Below, in pieces: positions 1-10,088 of a stretch of 64,000 nt of DNA (positions within the stretch are counted from its first letter, which is position 1; the number at the start of each line of letters is the position of its first letter). The position numbers and the translations under genes were made by a program. This DNA comes from Leptospira dzoumogneensis (GTDB lineage: Bacteria; Spirochaetota; Leptospiria; Leptospirales; Leptospiraceae). Below the pieces are notes generated by a model. The model was not told the DNA's origin, made no database searches, and saw nothing but the letters and a program-made list of their open reading frames with translations. The DNA lies in contig NZ_RQHS01000003.1 in assembly GCF_004770895.1 (NCBI RefSeq), positions 26,575-90,574 on the forward strand, in the 5' to 3' direction.

Positions 1-2941
1 AATAATTCGTGATCGCAGATACGTTCAGTGACTTAGGCAAAGGCACCTGACGTAATACGTTATTCACCAAAGGAATGATCAATGAACGGATCAGAGGATC
101 CACTACTTGGAATATTCCTTTAGGGTCTAATCCGAATGGATTCACAGAGTTTCCTTCCAGAATATCCAGAGTATAAGCCATACTGTTCTCGTCTTTTTTG
201 ATCACAAGGCTCATCGCGTTCAAATTATTATACTGAGGTTTTCCACTAGGATCCGGATTCACAAATGGAATAAAATTGAAGGATCCGTCCCCTTTGATAC
301 TTACACGCACCGTATTCAGAAGATAACGACAACTGTTTGCAGCACTATCCGCTGCCGCAGAAGAGCATGTAATCGAGTTCAAGTTAGGGTATCCGATCGG
401 AGTCCCATTCGGTCTTCTTCCGTAAATTCTCAATTCCAAATCCGTAAAGTTCACAACTAATGCCGGAATAGAATTCGCTCCTCCAAACTTGAACTCTCCG
501 TTAGGTGCGTGGATCGCATACACGTCGATATCCACATCATCCGAAGCTTTTACGCTTTGGATCAGTTTGGAAGAATCACTCGGATTCAAACCGACTAAAG
601 TATTTCTACCCGGAGCCAAGATATTCAACAAGGTCCCTACTTTTACTAACTCTTGAGTTAACTGGAATAAAGGATCCGTGCCTGCATACGCCGTGATTGA
701 ATCTATAAAAGGTTTATTGATCCTTAAATTTAAAGCACCGTTTTGCCAGAGACTATAAGCGGCCTGGGTCACAGTATCCGCGGTCAGAGTCAAAAGAAGT
801 CCAGGGTTTGTGGAACTTTTAGAGAATGGGAAAGTTTTAGTAAGTGCATCTGCATTAGGAACAGGACGAGTACTCACGAAACCTGCAGCTAATTGGTGCC
901 CGTGATAATTCGGATCAGAAGTCCCGAGCGGATTTTTAGCAACCAAAGCAACGGAAGCAGAACCAACTAACCCTTTGTTCGCTCCGGAAACAGTAGGAAC
1001 CACATCCGTTTGGAATTTTAATTTTAAGGAAAGAGGGAAACTTTGAAGAGGAGCAGGAAGATAATCCGGCAATATCACGTCCAGACCTGGATTCGCTAAG
1101 GATGTCACGACCGCATTTAACGCATTAGGCGCAACCTTTTGCACAACGTCCTTTAACATGGACTGAGTGATCGCAGGTTTTAAAGCAGGGACCATATCGT
1201 TCGCGATGGACGCAGTTACCGAGGATAGAAGGTCCGCTGCCCAGGAAGTAGAATCTACATAGTCTACAGAATCCAAAGTTCCGGCATTATTCTTAACTCT
1301 CAAATGGTCGGACCATTCTTTCGTATAAAAATTGTCGGAGGCAGTGTTCGCAGGAAGAGCGGCTATAGTCAGAGGAGTTTTAATCGCGATATTAAATTCC
1401 CCATTCGAATCCACTACAGTGTTCGTATTTCCGACCGCAGCACGAGGGTTTGCGGTTTCATTCAAATTCACTTCTGCAATTGTAGTAAAATAGAACTTAC
1501 TTCCGGAACCCACAAGCCCAAGACCGATAGAACTTCTGTTTCTTGCGATAATGGCAAGATTGATGATCGCCTTACGTCCGTTAATGCTAACCTTCAGGTT
1601 ATTATTTGCAGGAACACTTAAACTTGCGGTGATAGTAGGATCAGCTCCGGTCATCGCAGGAATATTAACTCCTGTGATATAAACGTCCATATCGAAATCG
1701 GAACAACCTAAGAAACATCCGTTGCCTACGAATGCTCCAGGATTCGCTCCAGACCCACCGCAGTATCCATCTCCATTATCAGGATCAGTGGAATCCCCGA
1801 AACTACGGATAAAATTGATCTCAGAATGATAATCTATACAATAACTTGTTCTTTTAGCAGTACTCTTAGGAATATTAGAAAAATCTGAAAAGGACTTACC
1901 AACGATCTTATAATCGTTCTTTGTAAATCTCTCTAAAATCTGGCCGAATAATTTTAAAGCCTGAGTTTCATCTACGATCGCCGCCGCTCCATTTGTGATC
2001 AAAGCATACGGAGTAGTATTTACTTTTCCGTAATTGAATCCGAAGGATCTACGGAATACTTTACCGTTAGAGGTAGTGATCTCAAAGATATAAGCATTCC
2101 CGCCTTGGAAAGGTTTCAGTCCTGCCTTTGCTCCGGAGAAAGTGTTCAAATTTAAAGAAGAAGCAAGAGGAGCAGTCATATCACAAGGAGGTGCCGCACA
2201 GATCACATGCTCTGCAGTAGAACTTAAATGTTTCAGTTTGATCGTTTGAATAGGATTCGCGCCGCTGATCGGAGAAGTGAAACTTGCATTCAGATTCATA
2301 GCGATCGTTCCAGGAGCAGCGTCCGTATAAGTTAAGTCCTTAGAAGAATTCGCAGGACCAACCGCCGTTCCATTTAAGGTAGCACCGATCAGATAATCGG
2401 GCTCAGTAGTAAATTCTATTGTATAAGGTTGTAGGTTTCCGCCTTCTAAACCTTGAGAAGCACTAGTCAAAGTGAGTTTATAAGTAGTATTAGGCTTTAA
2501 CTCTTTGTAAGGATCAAAGATCAATCTTCCACCGGATTTCCAATAAAAGGATCCTCCCTTTTCAGCAGCAGGCCCTGGCAATAAGGTTCCGACTTTTTCC
2601 TTCAGCACGAAATCAGAAGTCACTGTGGATTGAGTCATTGGCTCAGAGAAAACGATCTCTAAACTTTTATAACGATCCACTTGGTCGGTAGAAGATAGGT
2701 TTAATAATGCTTGAGGTCCTGTAGTTCCGAAATCCACAGGAAGAGTCGCCGGCTCGTCGGTATCCTTATAAGGAGTTAAAGACGCACTAGTGGGAAGGCT
2801 TCCTCCGGAATCGGTAGCGATACCGAGACTTGTAAAAATCGAGTCGGAAAGACTCGCTTGTTTTTCTCCACCGCATCCAATGGATACTAAGATTAAAGCG
2901 AAACCGGTAAGTAAAAATCCCTTGAGTGTTTGCGTCTTCAT
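1..2941 (-). CDS. Giant lipoprotein with SbsA/Ig-like domain, C-terminus cut by window edge
   Basis: The reading frame is open from an ATG at 2941 to base 1 without a stop, so at least 980 residues are present and the C-terminus lies outside the window. The N-terminus has a basic start (MKTQTLKG), a hydrophobic stretch and a lipobox-like LVSIGC at about residues 19-24, so the product is a predicted lipoprotein. Around residues 80-170 the pattern LEIVFSEPMTQSTV, then YKELKPNTTYKLTLTS, is typical of bacterial Ig-like (SbsA/Big_5) domains. The rest is rich in Asn, Ser, Pro and Thr with no catalytic motif I recognise. It starts 32 bases after the stop of another giant lipoprotein gene, so the two are probably co-transcribed. 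A surface or periplasmic structural role is inference. Confidence 0.85.
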   Translation of the reverse strand, partial: MKTQTLKGFLLTGFALILVSIGCGGEKQASLSDSIFTSLGIATDSGGSLPTSASLTPYKDTDEPATLPVDFGTTGPQALLNLSSTDQVDRYKSLEIVFSEPMTQSTVTSDFVLKEKVGTLLPGPAAEKGGSFYWKSGGRLIFDPYKELKPNTTYKLTLTSASQGLEGGNLQPYTIEFTTEPDYLIGATLNGTAVGPANSSKDLTYTDAAPGTIAMNLNASFTSPISGANPIQTIKLKHLSSTAEHVICAAPPCDMTAPLASSLNLNTFSGAKAGLKPFQGGNAYIFEITTSNGKVFRRSFGFNYGKVNTTPYALITNGAAAIVDETQALKLFGQILERFTKNDYKIVGKSFSDFSNIPKSTAKRTSYCIDYHSEINFIRSFGDSTDPDNGDGYCGGSGANPGAFVGNGCFLGCSDFDMDVYITGVNIPAMTGADPTITASLSVPANNNLKVSINGRKAIINLAIIARNRSSIGLGLVGSGSKFYFTTIAEVNLNETANPRAAVGNTNTVVDSNGEFNIAIKTPLTIAALPANTASDNFYTKEWSDHLRVKNNAGTLDSVDYVDSTSWAADLLSSVTASIANDMVPALKPAITQSMLKDVVQKVAPNALNAVVTSLANPGLDVILPDYLPAPLQSFPLSLKLKFQTDVVPTVSGANKGLVGSASVALVAKNPLGTSDPNYHGHQLAAGFVSTRPVPNADALTKTFPFSKSSTNPGLLLTLTADTVTQAAYSLWQNGALNLRINKPFIDSITAYAGTDPLFQLTQELVKVGTLLNILAPGRNTLVGLNPSDSSKLIQSVKASDDVDIDVYAIHAPNGEFKFGGANSIPALVVNFTDLELRIYGRRPNGTPIGYPNLNSITCSSAAADSAANSCRYLLNTVRVSIKGDGSFNFIPFVNPDPSGKPQYNNLNAMSLVIKKDENSMAYTLDILEGNSVNPFGLDPKGIFQVVDPLIRSLIIPLVNNVLRQVPLPKSLNVSAITNY

Positions 2942-2973
2942 TTGTGTCGGTAGTCCCGTTATATATCTATTTT

Positions 2974-5900
2974 TCATCTTAGTGAGAATATCGCATTCAT
3001 ATCGTCCCAGTACGTCGACGTGGGCTGACCTTCATTCCAATTATCATAGAAGAAAGCGTCGGATCCGGAGAAACGCCGACCTCTTTCATAAATATCCCCA
3101 AACAATCCTATCAATGTTCCCGCGGAATACAGGAACGCCCTGTTATCCATAAGGGAAGTTTGGATCATATCGGATCTTAGAAGTACTTTAGTATTTTCGA
3201 ATAGTTCTTCCACGGTGTATTGAGAAGACATGTTCGCATTCTTCTCTAAGAAACTGAAGAAACTGCCAGGCTTACCCAATTGGTAACCTGTTGCGTATAA
3301 ATTCCTTCCGTAAGGAGCCATAGAATCCAAAACAGGAGGAAGGCTTGTCGTCACAATATCGGAAATAGTATAAGTTCTCGTATCCAGAGCGGAATTATTC
3401 GGATCAGTATCATCCCCTACGTAGAAGAGAGAAGAAACAAGATCCAAGGTATTCGTAATTTCAGCAGCTGTGAGTTGGATATCCAACAAGAGATCCAGGA
3501 GGAAATCTAAGGATTTCACCAAAGACCAGCCGGAAGATCTGGAAACGTAATCGCGGATCCTTCTTACCAGATCGTCCACTTTCACCCAAGAAGGAGCATA
3601 CAGATCATTTCGAGGACGGTCATCGTATTTATCCGCAACACGATATACCAACCAATCAATTCCTTTGTCTATAGCGAACTGGTTCGGACAGTTGGTGTAG
3701 AAATTCGCTTCTCCACCACAATCCGACCAAAGTTTTGTTTGGCCCAAAATTCCGGAAAGGCCGCCCATCACCTTGTCTCTCGCATCCGTTTTAGCAGGAT
3801 CCCCTAGATTCGTGGTAAACTTGATCAATCCGGAAAGAATATCAGTTTTACTTAATAGATCTAATGGACCGTCCGTCATACGATTTCGGTCGGTGCTTGT
3901 AGGTGTAGATGTTCCTTCTATCAGAATGCTCAGAAGGCTTCTGTAGTTTTTAGAAGGTTTGTATTCTACGGGAGTAGCGGACGGGTTCCTGAATCCTGTT
4001 GCTACTCCTACGGTACGGATCTGTAGAATAGAAGGTACGGCAGGAATATTATATACAGGTGGACCAGCGGTGGCAGGTAACGTTTTAGTTTCCGTAGTAT
4101 CTAATCCATAGAAAAGATACGGCCTTGAGAATATTTCAGCTAAATTCGTTAATAATTTATAAGGATTCTTTCCTAAAGGTCTGTTTGCAGGATCTTTTGC
4201 ATCGTCTCCTAAAGCTTTTGCCAAGGCTACGATGAAAGGAGTTAGACGATTTCTTTTATTCCAGTTAGTATTTACTTGAGAAGGAGGAGTATCAGTTGTT
4301 CCTAAGAAACCTAATTGTTTAATTGCTCCCGCATTCTGAGAGATAACCGGAGGGATCATCCCGTACACAGTGGTAGGATCAGGGATTAAAAGCGGGAAAA
4401 GAGCGGAATATACCGCAGTCACTTGAAAACTTTCGTCTCCAGCAAGTCCGTATCCCCAACCTTCCATTAAGAAAACGGAATCTCCCGGCTCATTAGAAAG
4501 ATCTTGTAGCCCGGTTCCTTGGTCCGAATAATTTTTAACTTGGGTCCCCTTTTTAGCCCAATACCCATTAAAATTTATACAATCGTTTTTTAAAGGTCCG
4601 CAATTCGGAGCCAAATTCATCATTCCCATGATCCCATTGCCGATCGCTGTTATAAACAAAGCTTCTTCGTAAGTAACAGTAGCCGCTAATTTCGCACGGA
4701 CAGGAAGAACTGCTACAAATCGTTTCTCATATAATAACCATTGAAGATTCTTATAAAATGCTTCTTCATCGCTTGCTACTTGGATCGGAGTAGAAACGGT
4801 TTCCGAAATAGAATAAAATCCTTTTGTTGCTCCCGGATTCGCAGTCGCAGGATTTGTGGCTCCTTCCTGAAAACCACCCATATAAATCCTACATTCGGTT
4901 TCAATTGCGGTAGCTGCATTTGTGACCGCAGTCCCGTTCGGATTCGGATCACATTTGAGACGATCCGAAGCAGTCATTCCGATTCTCGGGGTTACTTGGA
5001 TATAATACTGGGCAGTATTCCAATTTGGCTGGTAATGAAGCAAATCACCGTTAGGAGCAATCGGATTTCCACTTCCGTCCTTTTTGCTATAGTATGGACC
5101 ATAACCCTCCAGAGTAACTTTCACTACCCAATCCAGCATCCATGGGATCGTCTTGTTATACAGTTTATCGAAAGAAGACTCGTTCATCGCCGAGGTGCCG
5201 GTGGAAGTATCGGTGATCGGCAGAGTTTCTCCTCGAGAAGGAGCTTCTAGGATAGAAAGTACTCTCGTATTAAAACCTATTCTATATGCATCGGCAGTTG
5301 CCGGACCTGTATCCGGAGTATCATCTCTAAAAACTTTAGTAATTCCCGTATTTCCGCCGGTTCTGCTATTTTCAGTAATATTCTTAAAATTGAAATTATC
5401 AGATTCATTCGAAGCCGCGATGATCGAACCCATGCTAAACATTGAATCGCCTAGAGTAAGCTCTCCACCGGTTGTAACAGGACCGGTATCGGTTAACATA
5501 TTATTTCTCTGTTGAGTCCCTACAGGATTCCATCGATATCCGTAAATATCCCCTAAGGTGATAACAATAAACAAGGTTTCTAAAGCGGAAACCGGGCGGC
5601 TTTCTATATCCGTCTGGCGGTTTCTTCCGTCTCCATCTAACTGCAAAAGATCCTTAAACGTCTGGCTGGAACCGGAAGAATTCCTCATAAAATCCAGCAT
5701 ATAAGCATTTTTAGACGTTTCTTTTAAAATGTTAACAGTAACATCTCCGGAAGGAATAATAAGTCCTTTTATTACGGAAAACAAATCCCGTAACATTGTT
5801 CTTAATTCAGTAGGTTTTAATGTGCCTCCCGGATTATTGTACGCCGCATTTGTAGAATATTCGTTAGCGGTCGGCTCCGCAGGAGAGGTAGTATTTGCAG

Positions 5901-6744
5901 TGAAAAAGTTCTCAGCATTTATTATAAAATTCTTAAATGATGTCTGAGGAGTCATTTGGTCCTCAAACCCGGCGGCCTTATACATCATCTCGCCGAAATC
6001 ATAAACAAGAGAAATAAAACCTTCTTTTAAAGTACGATCGGTAAGGAGAGAAGGAGCAAAAAATCCTCCTAACAGATTTTCAACTCCGGTACGGAATGTA
6101 GTATTTTTACGTAATCCTTTATAAAGAAAATCTTCTATATCGTGAAGAGTATCCACGGAATCCGGATCGGTTAGAATGTCCGCAGTGTCGTGTATGGAGG
6201 TAGCGACTTGATTCGCCGTTTTAGTATTGTATTCGATCAAAAGTTGGTTCGCGCCAAGAGGCATTAAATTACGGACCACAGGTTTATTATAATGACGGAT
6301 CTTCTCAAAAACAGGCTGGATAGAAGAATATGCAGCAGGATTCGAAGTCTGCATCTTCTCGATCATATCCGCAAGTCCCAAAGAAAGAGTTTGGACGCTA
6401 GTTCTACTCTGCAGCATAGCAGATTCTAAGGCGCGAATTGTGCCTAAATTGTCCGTTCTTGGCGCCTGGGAGAGCGCATCCCCCAGGGCTTCATTGAAGC
6501 CTACAGGGTCCATATTGGTGAAAAAACTTTTCACTACCGGATAAGGATTCAAAAAACTGAATAAAGAAACACCTTTGTAGTCATCAGTATTATCTGAGAA
6601 TTGAGAAATTCCGTTCTTATCCGTTCCAGCATGAGAGCAGGCCGCAGATAATGATAATATAAGAGAAATGAAAATTATATTTTTCTTAAAATCCAGGAGT
6701 CGAAATTTCCCCCCGGTAACCTCTCCTATTGGCAGCATCTTCAT
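2974..6744 (-). CDS. Giant lipoprotein of unknown function (1256 aa)
   Basis: This 1256-residue protein has an N-terminal hydrophobic segment (residues about 22-35) ending in a lipobox-like LSAAC at 32-36, so it is a predicted lipoprotein. The chosen ATG has AGAGG eight bases upstream; a second ATG lies two codons in. I recognise no domain. The sequence is Asn/Thr/Pro-rich, with helical stretches near the C-terminus (around 1040-1110) and short repeated motifs such as LLDFLLDL. It is the upstream member of a tandem pair with the lipoprotein at the left edge. No catalytic motif is visible, and a structural or surface-exposed role is only a guess. Confidence 0.85.
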   Translation of the reverse strand: MKMLPIGEVTGGKFRLLDFKKNIIFISLILSLSAACSHAGTDKNGISQFSDNTDDYKGVSLFSFLNPYPVVKSFFTNMDPVGFNEALGDALSQAPRTDNLGTIRALESAMLQSRTSVQTLSLGLADMIEKMQTSNPAAYSSIQPVFEKIRHYNKPVVRNLMPLGANQLLIEYNTKTANQVATSIHDTADILTDPDSVDTLHDIEDFLYKGLRKNTTFRTGVENLLGGFFAPSLLTDRTLKEGFISLVYDFGEMMYKAAGFEDQMTPQTSFKNFIINAENFFTANTTSPAEPTANEYSTNAAYNNPGGTLKPTELRTMLRDLFSVIKGLIIPSGDVTVNILKETSKNAYMLDFMRNSSGSSQTFKDLLQLDGDGRNRQTDIESRPVSALETLFIVITLGDIYGYRWNPVGTQQRNNMLTDTGPVTTGGELTLGDSMFSMGSIIAASNESDNFNFKNITENSRTGGNTGITKVFRDDTPDTGPATADAYRIGFNTRVLSILEAPSRGETLPITDTSTGTSAMNESSFDKLYNKTIPWMLDWVVKVTLEGYGPYYSKKDGSGNPIAPNGDLLHYQPNWNTAQYYIQVTPRIGMTASDRLKCDPNPNGTAVTNAATAIETECRIYMGGFQEGATNPATANPGATKGFYSISETVSTPIQVASDEEAFYKNLQWLLYEKRFVAVLPVRAKLAATVTYEEALFITAIGNGIMGMMNLAPNCGPLKNDCINFNGYWAKKGTQVKNYSDQGTGLQDLSNEPGDSVFLMEGWGYGLAGDESFQVTAVYSALFPLLIPDPTTVYGMIPPVISQNAGAIKQLGFLGTTDTPPSQVNTNWNKRNRLTPFIVALAKALGDDAKDPANRPLGKNPYKLLTNLAEIFSRPYLFYGLDTTETKTLPATAGPPVYNIPAVPSILQIRTVGVATGFRNPSATPVEYKPSKNYRSLLSILIEGTSTPTSTDRNRMTDGPLDLLSKTDILSGLIKFTTNLGDPAKTDARDKVMGGLSGILGQTKLWSDCGGEANFYTNCPNQFAIDKGIDWLVYRVADKYDDRPRNDLYAPSWVKVDDLVRRIRDYVSRSSGWSLVKSLDFLLDLLLDIQLTAAEITNTLDLVSSLFYVGDDTDPNNSALDTRTYTISDIVTTSLPPVLDSMAPYGRNLYATGYQLGKPGSFFSFLEKNANMSSQYTVEELFENTKVLLRSDMIQTSLMDNRAFLYSAGTLIGLFGDIYERGRRFSGSDAFFYDNWNEGQPTSTYWDDMNAIFSLR

Positions 6745-7118
6745 CCCTTAAACCTCTCTGGGTCCATGTTCGCTTTTTTGAACAATTGTTATTTTTTGGA
6801 ACCAGAACGGCTTCTATTTATACCGTGGCTCTAAAAAACCTTCAATCTTTTTTTATATCAATTGTTCGAATCGTGTATCGATCGCTATACTGGTACATAT
6901 TATAACGGTATAGACAAGGACTTTTTTCACTATAATTGACAGTTTTTAGGATAACGTATGTTATTTTTAAATGACTTATGCGTCTCTTATTTTCTCAGAA
7001 TTCCACTTAAAATCATGTTCTAAAGCATGATATAATCTAGGTTTCGAATAAACGCACGTTTACTTTTTGGAAAGTTTTTATTGACAAGAAGCGGTTCAAG
7101 AGACCGCAAAAAAAATAA
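6745..7118. other. Gene-free AT-rich stretch upstream of the lipoprotein pair
   Basis: No convincing gene. The stretch is AT-rich. On the minus strand it contains TATAAT (6898-6903 region, plus strand attata) in a position that could serve the giant lipoprotein gene, but no good -35 element stands at the right distance. A short weak hairpin (GCGGT/ACCGC, about 7091-7107) lies next to the terminator of the upstream gene. A short frame at 7037-7219 only runs through that terminator and the end of the neighbouring gene. Confidence 0.5.
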
Positions 7119-7147
7119 AAAAGGCCGAGAAATCCCGGCCTTTTCTT
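7119..7147 (-). terminator. Rho-independent terminator of the TMEM43-like gene
   Basis: Read on the minus strand, a GGCCGGGA/TCGGCC stem with a TTTC loop is followed by a long T run (TTTTTTATTTTTTTT). It begins about 22 bases after the stop codon of the gene at 7170-8240. On the plus strand the hairpin is followed by TTTTCTTTATT, so it could work weakly in both directions. Confidence 0.8.
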
Positions 7148-7169
7148 TATTACATTTTGAATATGGAAA

Positions 7170-8240
7170 CTAAGCTGTAGCCGCCCTCTTCTTATAGATA
7201 GCGTAACCAATTGCGGCAAGTCCCAATATCAGCCAGATATACCAAAACTTCACAAGAAGAATGGTAACAGCAGTGATCACGAATGCCACAACTCCAAACA
7301 CTATTGAAAGTGCAGTTTTGCCCAATTCTCCCACAAGAGGAACAAAACTTAAAAGGGAAAGTAATGGTCCTGCGAGAAGATTGAAACTTACCCACATCGC
7401 GATAAAACAACCCAACCTCATCAGCCATTTAGTCGTATTATCATCACTTTGGATATCCTTCATAGTGGTCAGGTAATCTCCCACAGAAGCATTCAAAAAT
7501 TTATTACCTTCTTCGCTCGTAAATTCTCCGATCGAACTTCCGCTGACAGATCCTACAAAAGTCATGTTCTCTTCCGGAACGGGAACAAGAGATACACTAA
7601 TTCTTTCACAACCTTCCGTTTGGTCGCTCGCGCATTTTTGAGATAAGTAGATATAATCTCCTTCAGCAATCCCCTTAGACAAATCTCCAGATCCTGGGCT
7701 TACGGAAGGAACAGCGGAGGTTAGATCCACTTTACTCAAATTCACGCTGAAAATTTTGCCGTCTTCGGCCTTAACTTTCGCATCGGAAGCAACGGAACTT
7801 TTATCATCCACAGTCGCTTTATAGAAAGGTTTGGACTTACATGCAGGATCCTTGAAATTTTTAGGATTTTTAGGAGAAGAGATCCAATCCAATTCGCAGT
7901 CGTAGACCGTTTTTTTGGTTTTAGAATCTTCTTTGCTGGTTTCTTCCCAAGCGTATACTTCGGAAGATTGAGAATAGGAAATATATTTCCCAGGTTTTAC
8001 GAATTCACCGCCTAATTCATCAGCACTCAATTTACCTGTAACGTAAGACGCAATCCCGGCTTTTGCCTGGGATGCAGGTAATGCACCTTTGAGAGCCGCA
8101 CTTGCTTGTTCGCAAGTTTCCACTTGAAATATCAAATATAAGGAAAGGGGGAATAATACTACCCCAGTCAACATTCCTTTGAATGAGTCACCTATCGATC
8201 CGAATATGCTCGAACCTTCCCCTGATTCTTCAAACGCCAT
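7170..8240 (-). CDS. TMEM43 (LUMA) family membrane protein
   Basis: The protein matches the TMEM43/DUF1625 pattern. There is an N-terminal transmembrane segment (GVVLFPLSLYLIF, about 27-39), a large non-membrane middle with the family's VYAWEE...YDCELDW...F..P signature (about 125-175), and C-terminal membrane segments (from about 270: LGCFIAMWVSFNLLAGPL, then two or three more). I chose ATG at 8240 because TTGGGAGG stands seven bases upstream; an in-frame TTG at 8255 would place that Shine-Dalgarno sequence inside the coding region. Length is 356 residues. In animals TMEM43 is an inner nuclear membrane/ER protein; the bacterial function is not established. It is a single-gene unit with its own terminator. 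Confidence 0.8.
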   Translation of the reverse strand: MAFEESGEGSSIFGSIGDSFKGMLTGVVLFPLSLYLIFQVETCEQASAALKGALPASQAKAGIASYVTGKLSADELGGEFVKPGKYISYSQSSEVYAWEETSKEDSKTKKTVYDCELDWISSPKNPKNFKDPACKSKPFYKATVDDKSSVASDAKVKAEDGKIFSVNLSKVDLTSAVPSVSPGSGDLSKGIAEGDYIYLSQKCASDQTEGCERISVSLVPVPEENMTFVGSVSGSSIGEFTSEEGNKFLNASVGDYLTTMKDIQSDDNTTKWLMRLGCFIAMWVSFNLLAGPLLSLLSFVPLVGELGKTALSIVFGVVAFVITAVTILLVKFWYIWLILGLAAIGYAIYKKRAATA

Positions 8241-8992
8241 GTAAAAACCTCCCAACTGGCCTTAAAAAAGACGAAAGGGCATTCTACATTCCACACAATT
8301 CGGTAGGCAATATCTTTTTTCCAATCTAAAAAGGGAGAAGTTCTTCTCCAAACATACGTTTTAGAAAAGATAGAATGCGTTTTTTAAAAATAGGACGCGA
8401 AACTCCGGAAAATCTTAACTTGCAAGTAATTTCCTGGGTGTAAAGTTCCCGTGAATTACGGCAGTTCCCACAAAACTAAGTCGAGAATTCCAAGTTGAAA
8501 GAAGAAGGATTTTCTGATATAGAGAATGCGAGCTTTCCCACGAGGCCCTCCTCCTCCACCCGAACCAGGGCGGGGGCGATCTTCCATCCATGTAGGAATT
8601 CCAACAAAGAATATTCGGGCGGCCTCTCGCGAACTACACAAGGAGTGAGTCCGAGATAGTCGGATGGGTTTATCACGGGCATTCCAAGCAGTTCGGCGCT
8701 CGGTCGTGCTGCTTCGATTTCGCGTCTCGGACTAAAGATCTACGCATCTCTGCCGCGGGATTTTAATACAAAGTATTTTCTTTCACTTCCCTGCTCTGTG
8801 CACTCCGTGAACTCTGCGTGCAAAACTTGCAGCCCGCGGCAAGGATACGAAGGGCGCTAGTCCGGCTTGCCGGATGAGCGCGAATGCGCGAACCCGCAGT
8901 AGCCTGGTCTAAGCGAAGCGAAGAGCCGCCCAAACCTTTTCAGGTATATTCTAATTTTTGAATATTATGAAAGTTTTTGTGAAAACCCAAAC
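8241..8992. other. Gene-free, repeat-rich intergenic region
   Basis: Short frames on the minus strand at 8456-8682 show no start signal or family resemblance, and I reject them. The left part is the promoter region of the TMEM43-like gene. From about 8690 to 8935 the DNA becomes GC-rich and matches other intergenic stretches in this window: CTCTGTGCACTCCGTGAACTCTGCGTGC at 8799-8826 resembles 20280-20320 and 63733-63765. The GTAGGAATTCC motif at 8592-8602 recurs at 27508-27518 and, as GTAGGAACTCC, at 63870-63880. Confidence 0.6.
8799..8830. repeat. Copy of dispersed CTCTGTG-CTCCGTGA palindromic repeat
   Basis: The core ctgtgcactccgtgaactctgcgtgc shares its layout with the copies at 20283-20320 and 63733-63765 (CTCTGTG, then G/A-CTC-C/G-GTGAACTC or GTGATCTC, then TGTGCGAA/TGCGTGCAA). 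Only one arm is clear here; the partner arm seen in the other copies is missing or decayed. Confidence 0.55.
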
Positions 8993-9745
8993 TCAGAAAA
9001 GTTCCAACCAGGCTTTGCGGATATCCGATTTTTCCATGAAGTAGGTCCCGATGAGAGCGGCATCCACATGGGAACGGAACTCGTCCAGGTCTGCCTTACT
9101 CTTGACCCCGGATTCTCCCACCTTCACGATATTGGGAGAAAGTTTAGAAGCCACCCTAGGAACCAGCTCCTGATGGATGCTAAAATCGTCCAGGTCGCGG
9201 GTATTGATCCCTACTATGTTTGCACCTGCTTTGGCGGCGATGATTGCTTCTTCTTCCGTATGGATCTCTGTGAGTACATCCATATTATATTTTTTGGCTT
9301 CTTTGATAAGTTCGGTAAGTTTTTCAGGCGTAAGAATGCGTACTATAAGTAAGATTGCGGCCGCTCCGAATTCCCGGGCTTCTGCAACTTGTTTTGTATC
9401 CAGTATAAAATCTTTTCTTAATATAGGTATGTTTACCTGAGAAGAAACATTTTTGAGATCCTCGAGAGACCCGCCGAAAAACTTTTTATCCGTAAGAACG
9501 GAGATCGCGGTAGCTCCGCACTCTGAGTAAGTTTTTGCGATGGAGACGGCATCGTATTCCTGCCGGATGATCCCGGAAGAAGGGCTCATTTTTTTACATT
9601 CTGAGATGATTGAAAATTTGCGGGAGCGAAGTGATTGCCATAAACCTACTCCGGAATAGGGAGCAGGTTTATATTCGGGAATGGTCTCGATTTCCCTTTT
9701 TTTTTCTTCTACGATTTCTTGGAGAACCCGATGTAATGTCCTCAT
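8993..9745 (-). CDS. trpC: Indole-3-glycerol-phosphate synthase TrpC
   Basis: TrpC closes the indole ring in tryptophan synthesis, converting CdRP to indole-3-glycerol phosphate. The 250-residue TIM barrel shows the family motifs in order: SECKKMSPS (about 48-56, catalytic Lys), [18 protein letters not shown] (catalytic Lys), LLIVRIL, LTEIH, GINTRDL and VGESGV, with a phosphate-binding AALIGTYFM near the end. I chose ATG at 9745: it begins five bases after the stop of the STAS gene and gives the usual family length. The upstream in-frame TTG (9799) would overlap that gene by about 50 bases. No strong Shine-Dalgarno sequence is visible, so translation may be coupled to the gene above. No other trp gene is nearby. 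Confidence 0.95.
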   Translation of the reverse strand: MRTLHRVLQEIVEEKKREIETIPEYKPAPYSGVGLWQSLRSRKFSIISECKKMSPSSGIIRQEYDAVSIAKTYSECGATAISVLTDKKFFGGSLEDLKNVSSQVNIPILRKDFILDTKQVAEAREFGAAAILLIVRILTPEKLTELIKEAKKYNMDVLTEIHTEEEAIIAAKAGANIVGINTRDLDDFSIHQELVPRVASKLSPNIVKVGESGVKSKADLDEFRSHVDAALIGTYFMEKSDIRKAWLELF

Positions 9746-9749
9746 CGGC

Positions 9750-10088
9750 TTATGCACGAAAAGTTCGAAGCGCCTCGTCCTCTGTTTCTCGGATATCAAA
9801 TAGAGAAGTAAGTTCGATCACGTCGAATATTCTTTTTACCGCAGGTTTGATCCCGCAGATCTTGAGACCGCCTTCTTTTGCGTTCAATTTTCTGAGTGTA
9901 GAAATGCAAGCCCTGAATCCGGATGAAGACATATAGTCCACATCTTGCATGTTCAAAATAACCCTGGTATGTCCTTGGTTATCGATTAGATCGTTCAGAT
10001 TTTCTTCCACCTCGTTTGCGATAGAAACGTCCAAACGTCCCTTGAGGTAAACTATTAGAACTCCGTCCTGTACCTTGTGATCGAGCAA
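9750..10088 (-). CDS. STAS-domain anti-anti-sigma factor
   Basis: A 112-residue single STAS domain of the SpoIIAA/RsbV type. The phosphorylatable serine sits in the usual motif ([10 protein letters not shown], about residues 50-59), and GRLDV near the N-terminus is the family's first strand. Such proteins bind and inhibit a serine-kinase anti-sigma factor when unphosphorylated, freeing a sigma factor. No kinase or phosphatase partner lies next to it. The start is a TTG with AGGGTAGG upstream. It directly precedes trpC (four bases between), giving an unusual regulator-plus-metabolism operon, and is divergent from murD. Confidence 0.9.
   Translation of the reverse strand: MLDHKVQDGVLIVYLKGRLDVSIANEVEENLNDLIDNQGHTRVILNMQDVDYMSSSGFRACISTLRKLNAKEGGLKICGIKPAVKRIFDVIELTSLFDIRETEDEALRTFRA

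Noticed and set aside
4741..5250. 169-codon plus-strand frame inside the giant lipoprotein gene
   Set aside because: Antisense to a clear long gene; no ribosome-binding site, Arg/Ser-rich shadow composition.
7037..7219. 60-codon minus-strand frame
   Set aside because: It consists of the end of the TMEM43-like gene in another frame plus its terminator.
8456..8682. Two short minus-strand frames in the intergenic region
   Set aside because: No ribosome-binding site or family resemblance; the DNA belongs to repeat-like intergenic sequence.
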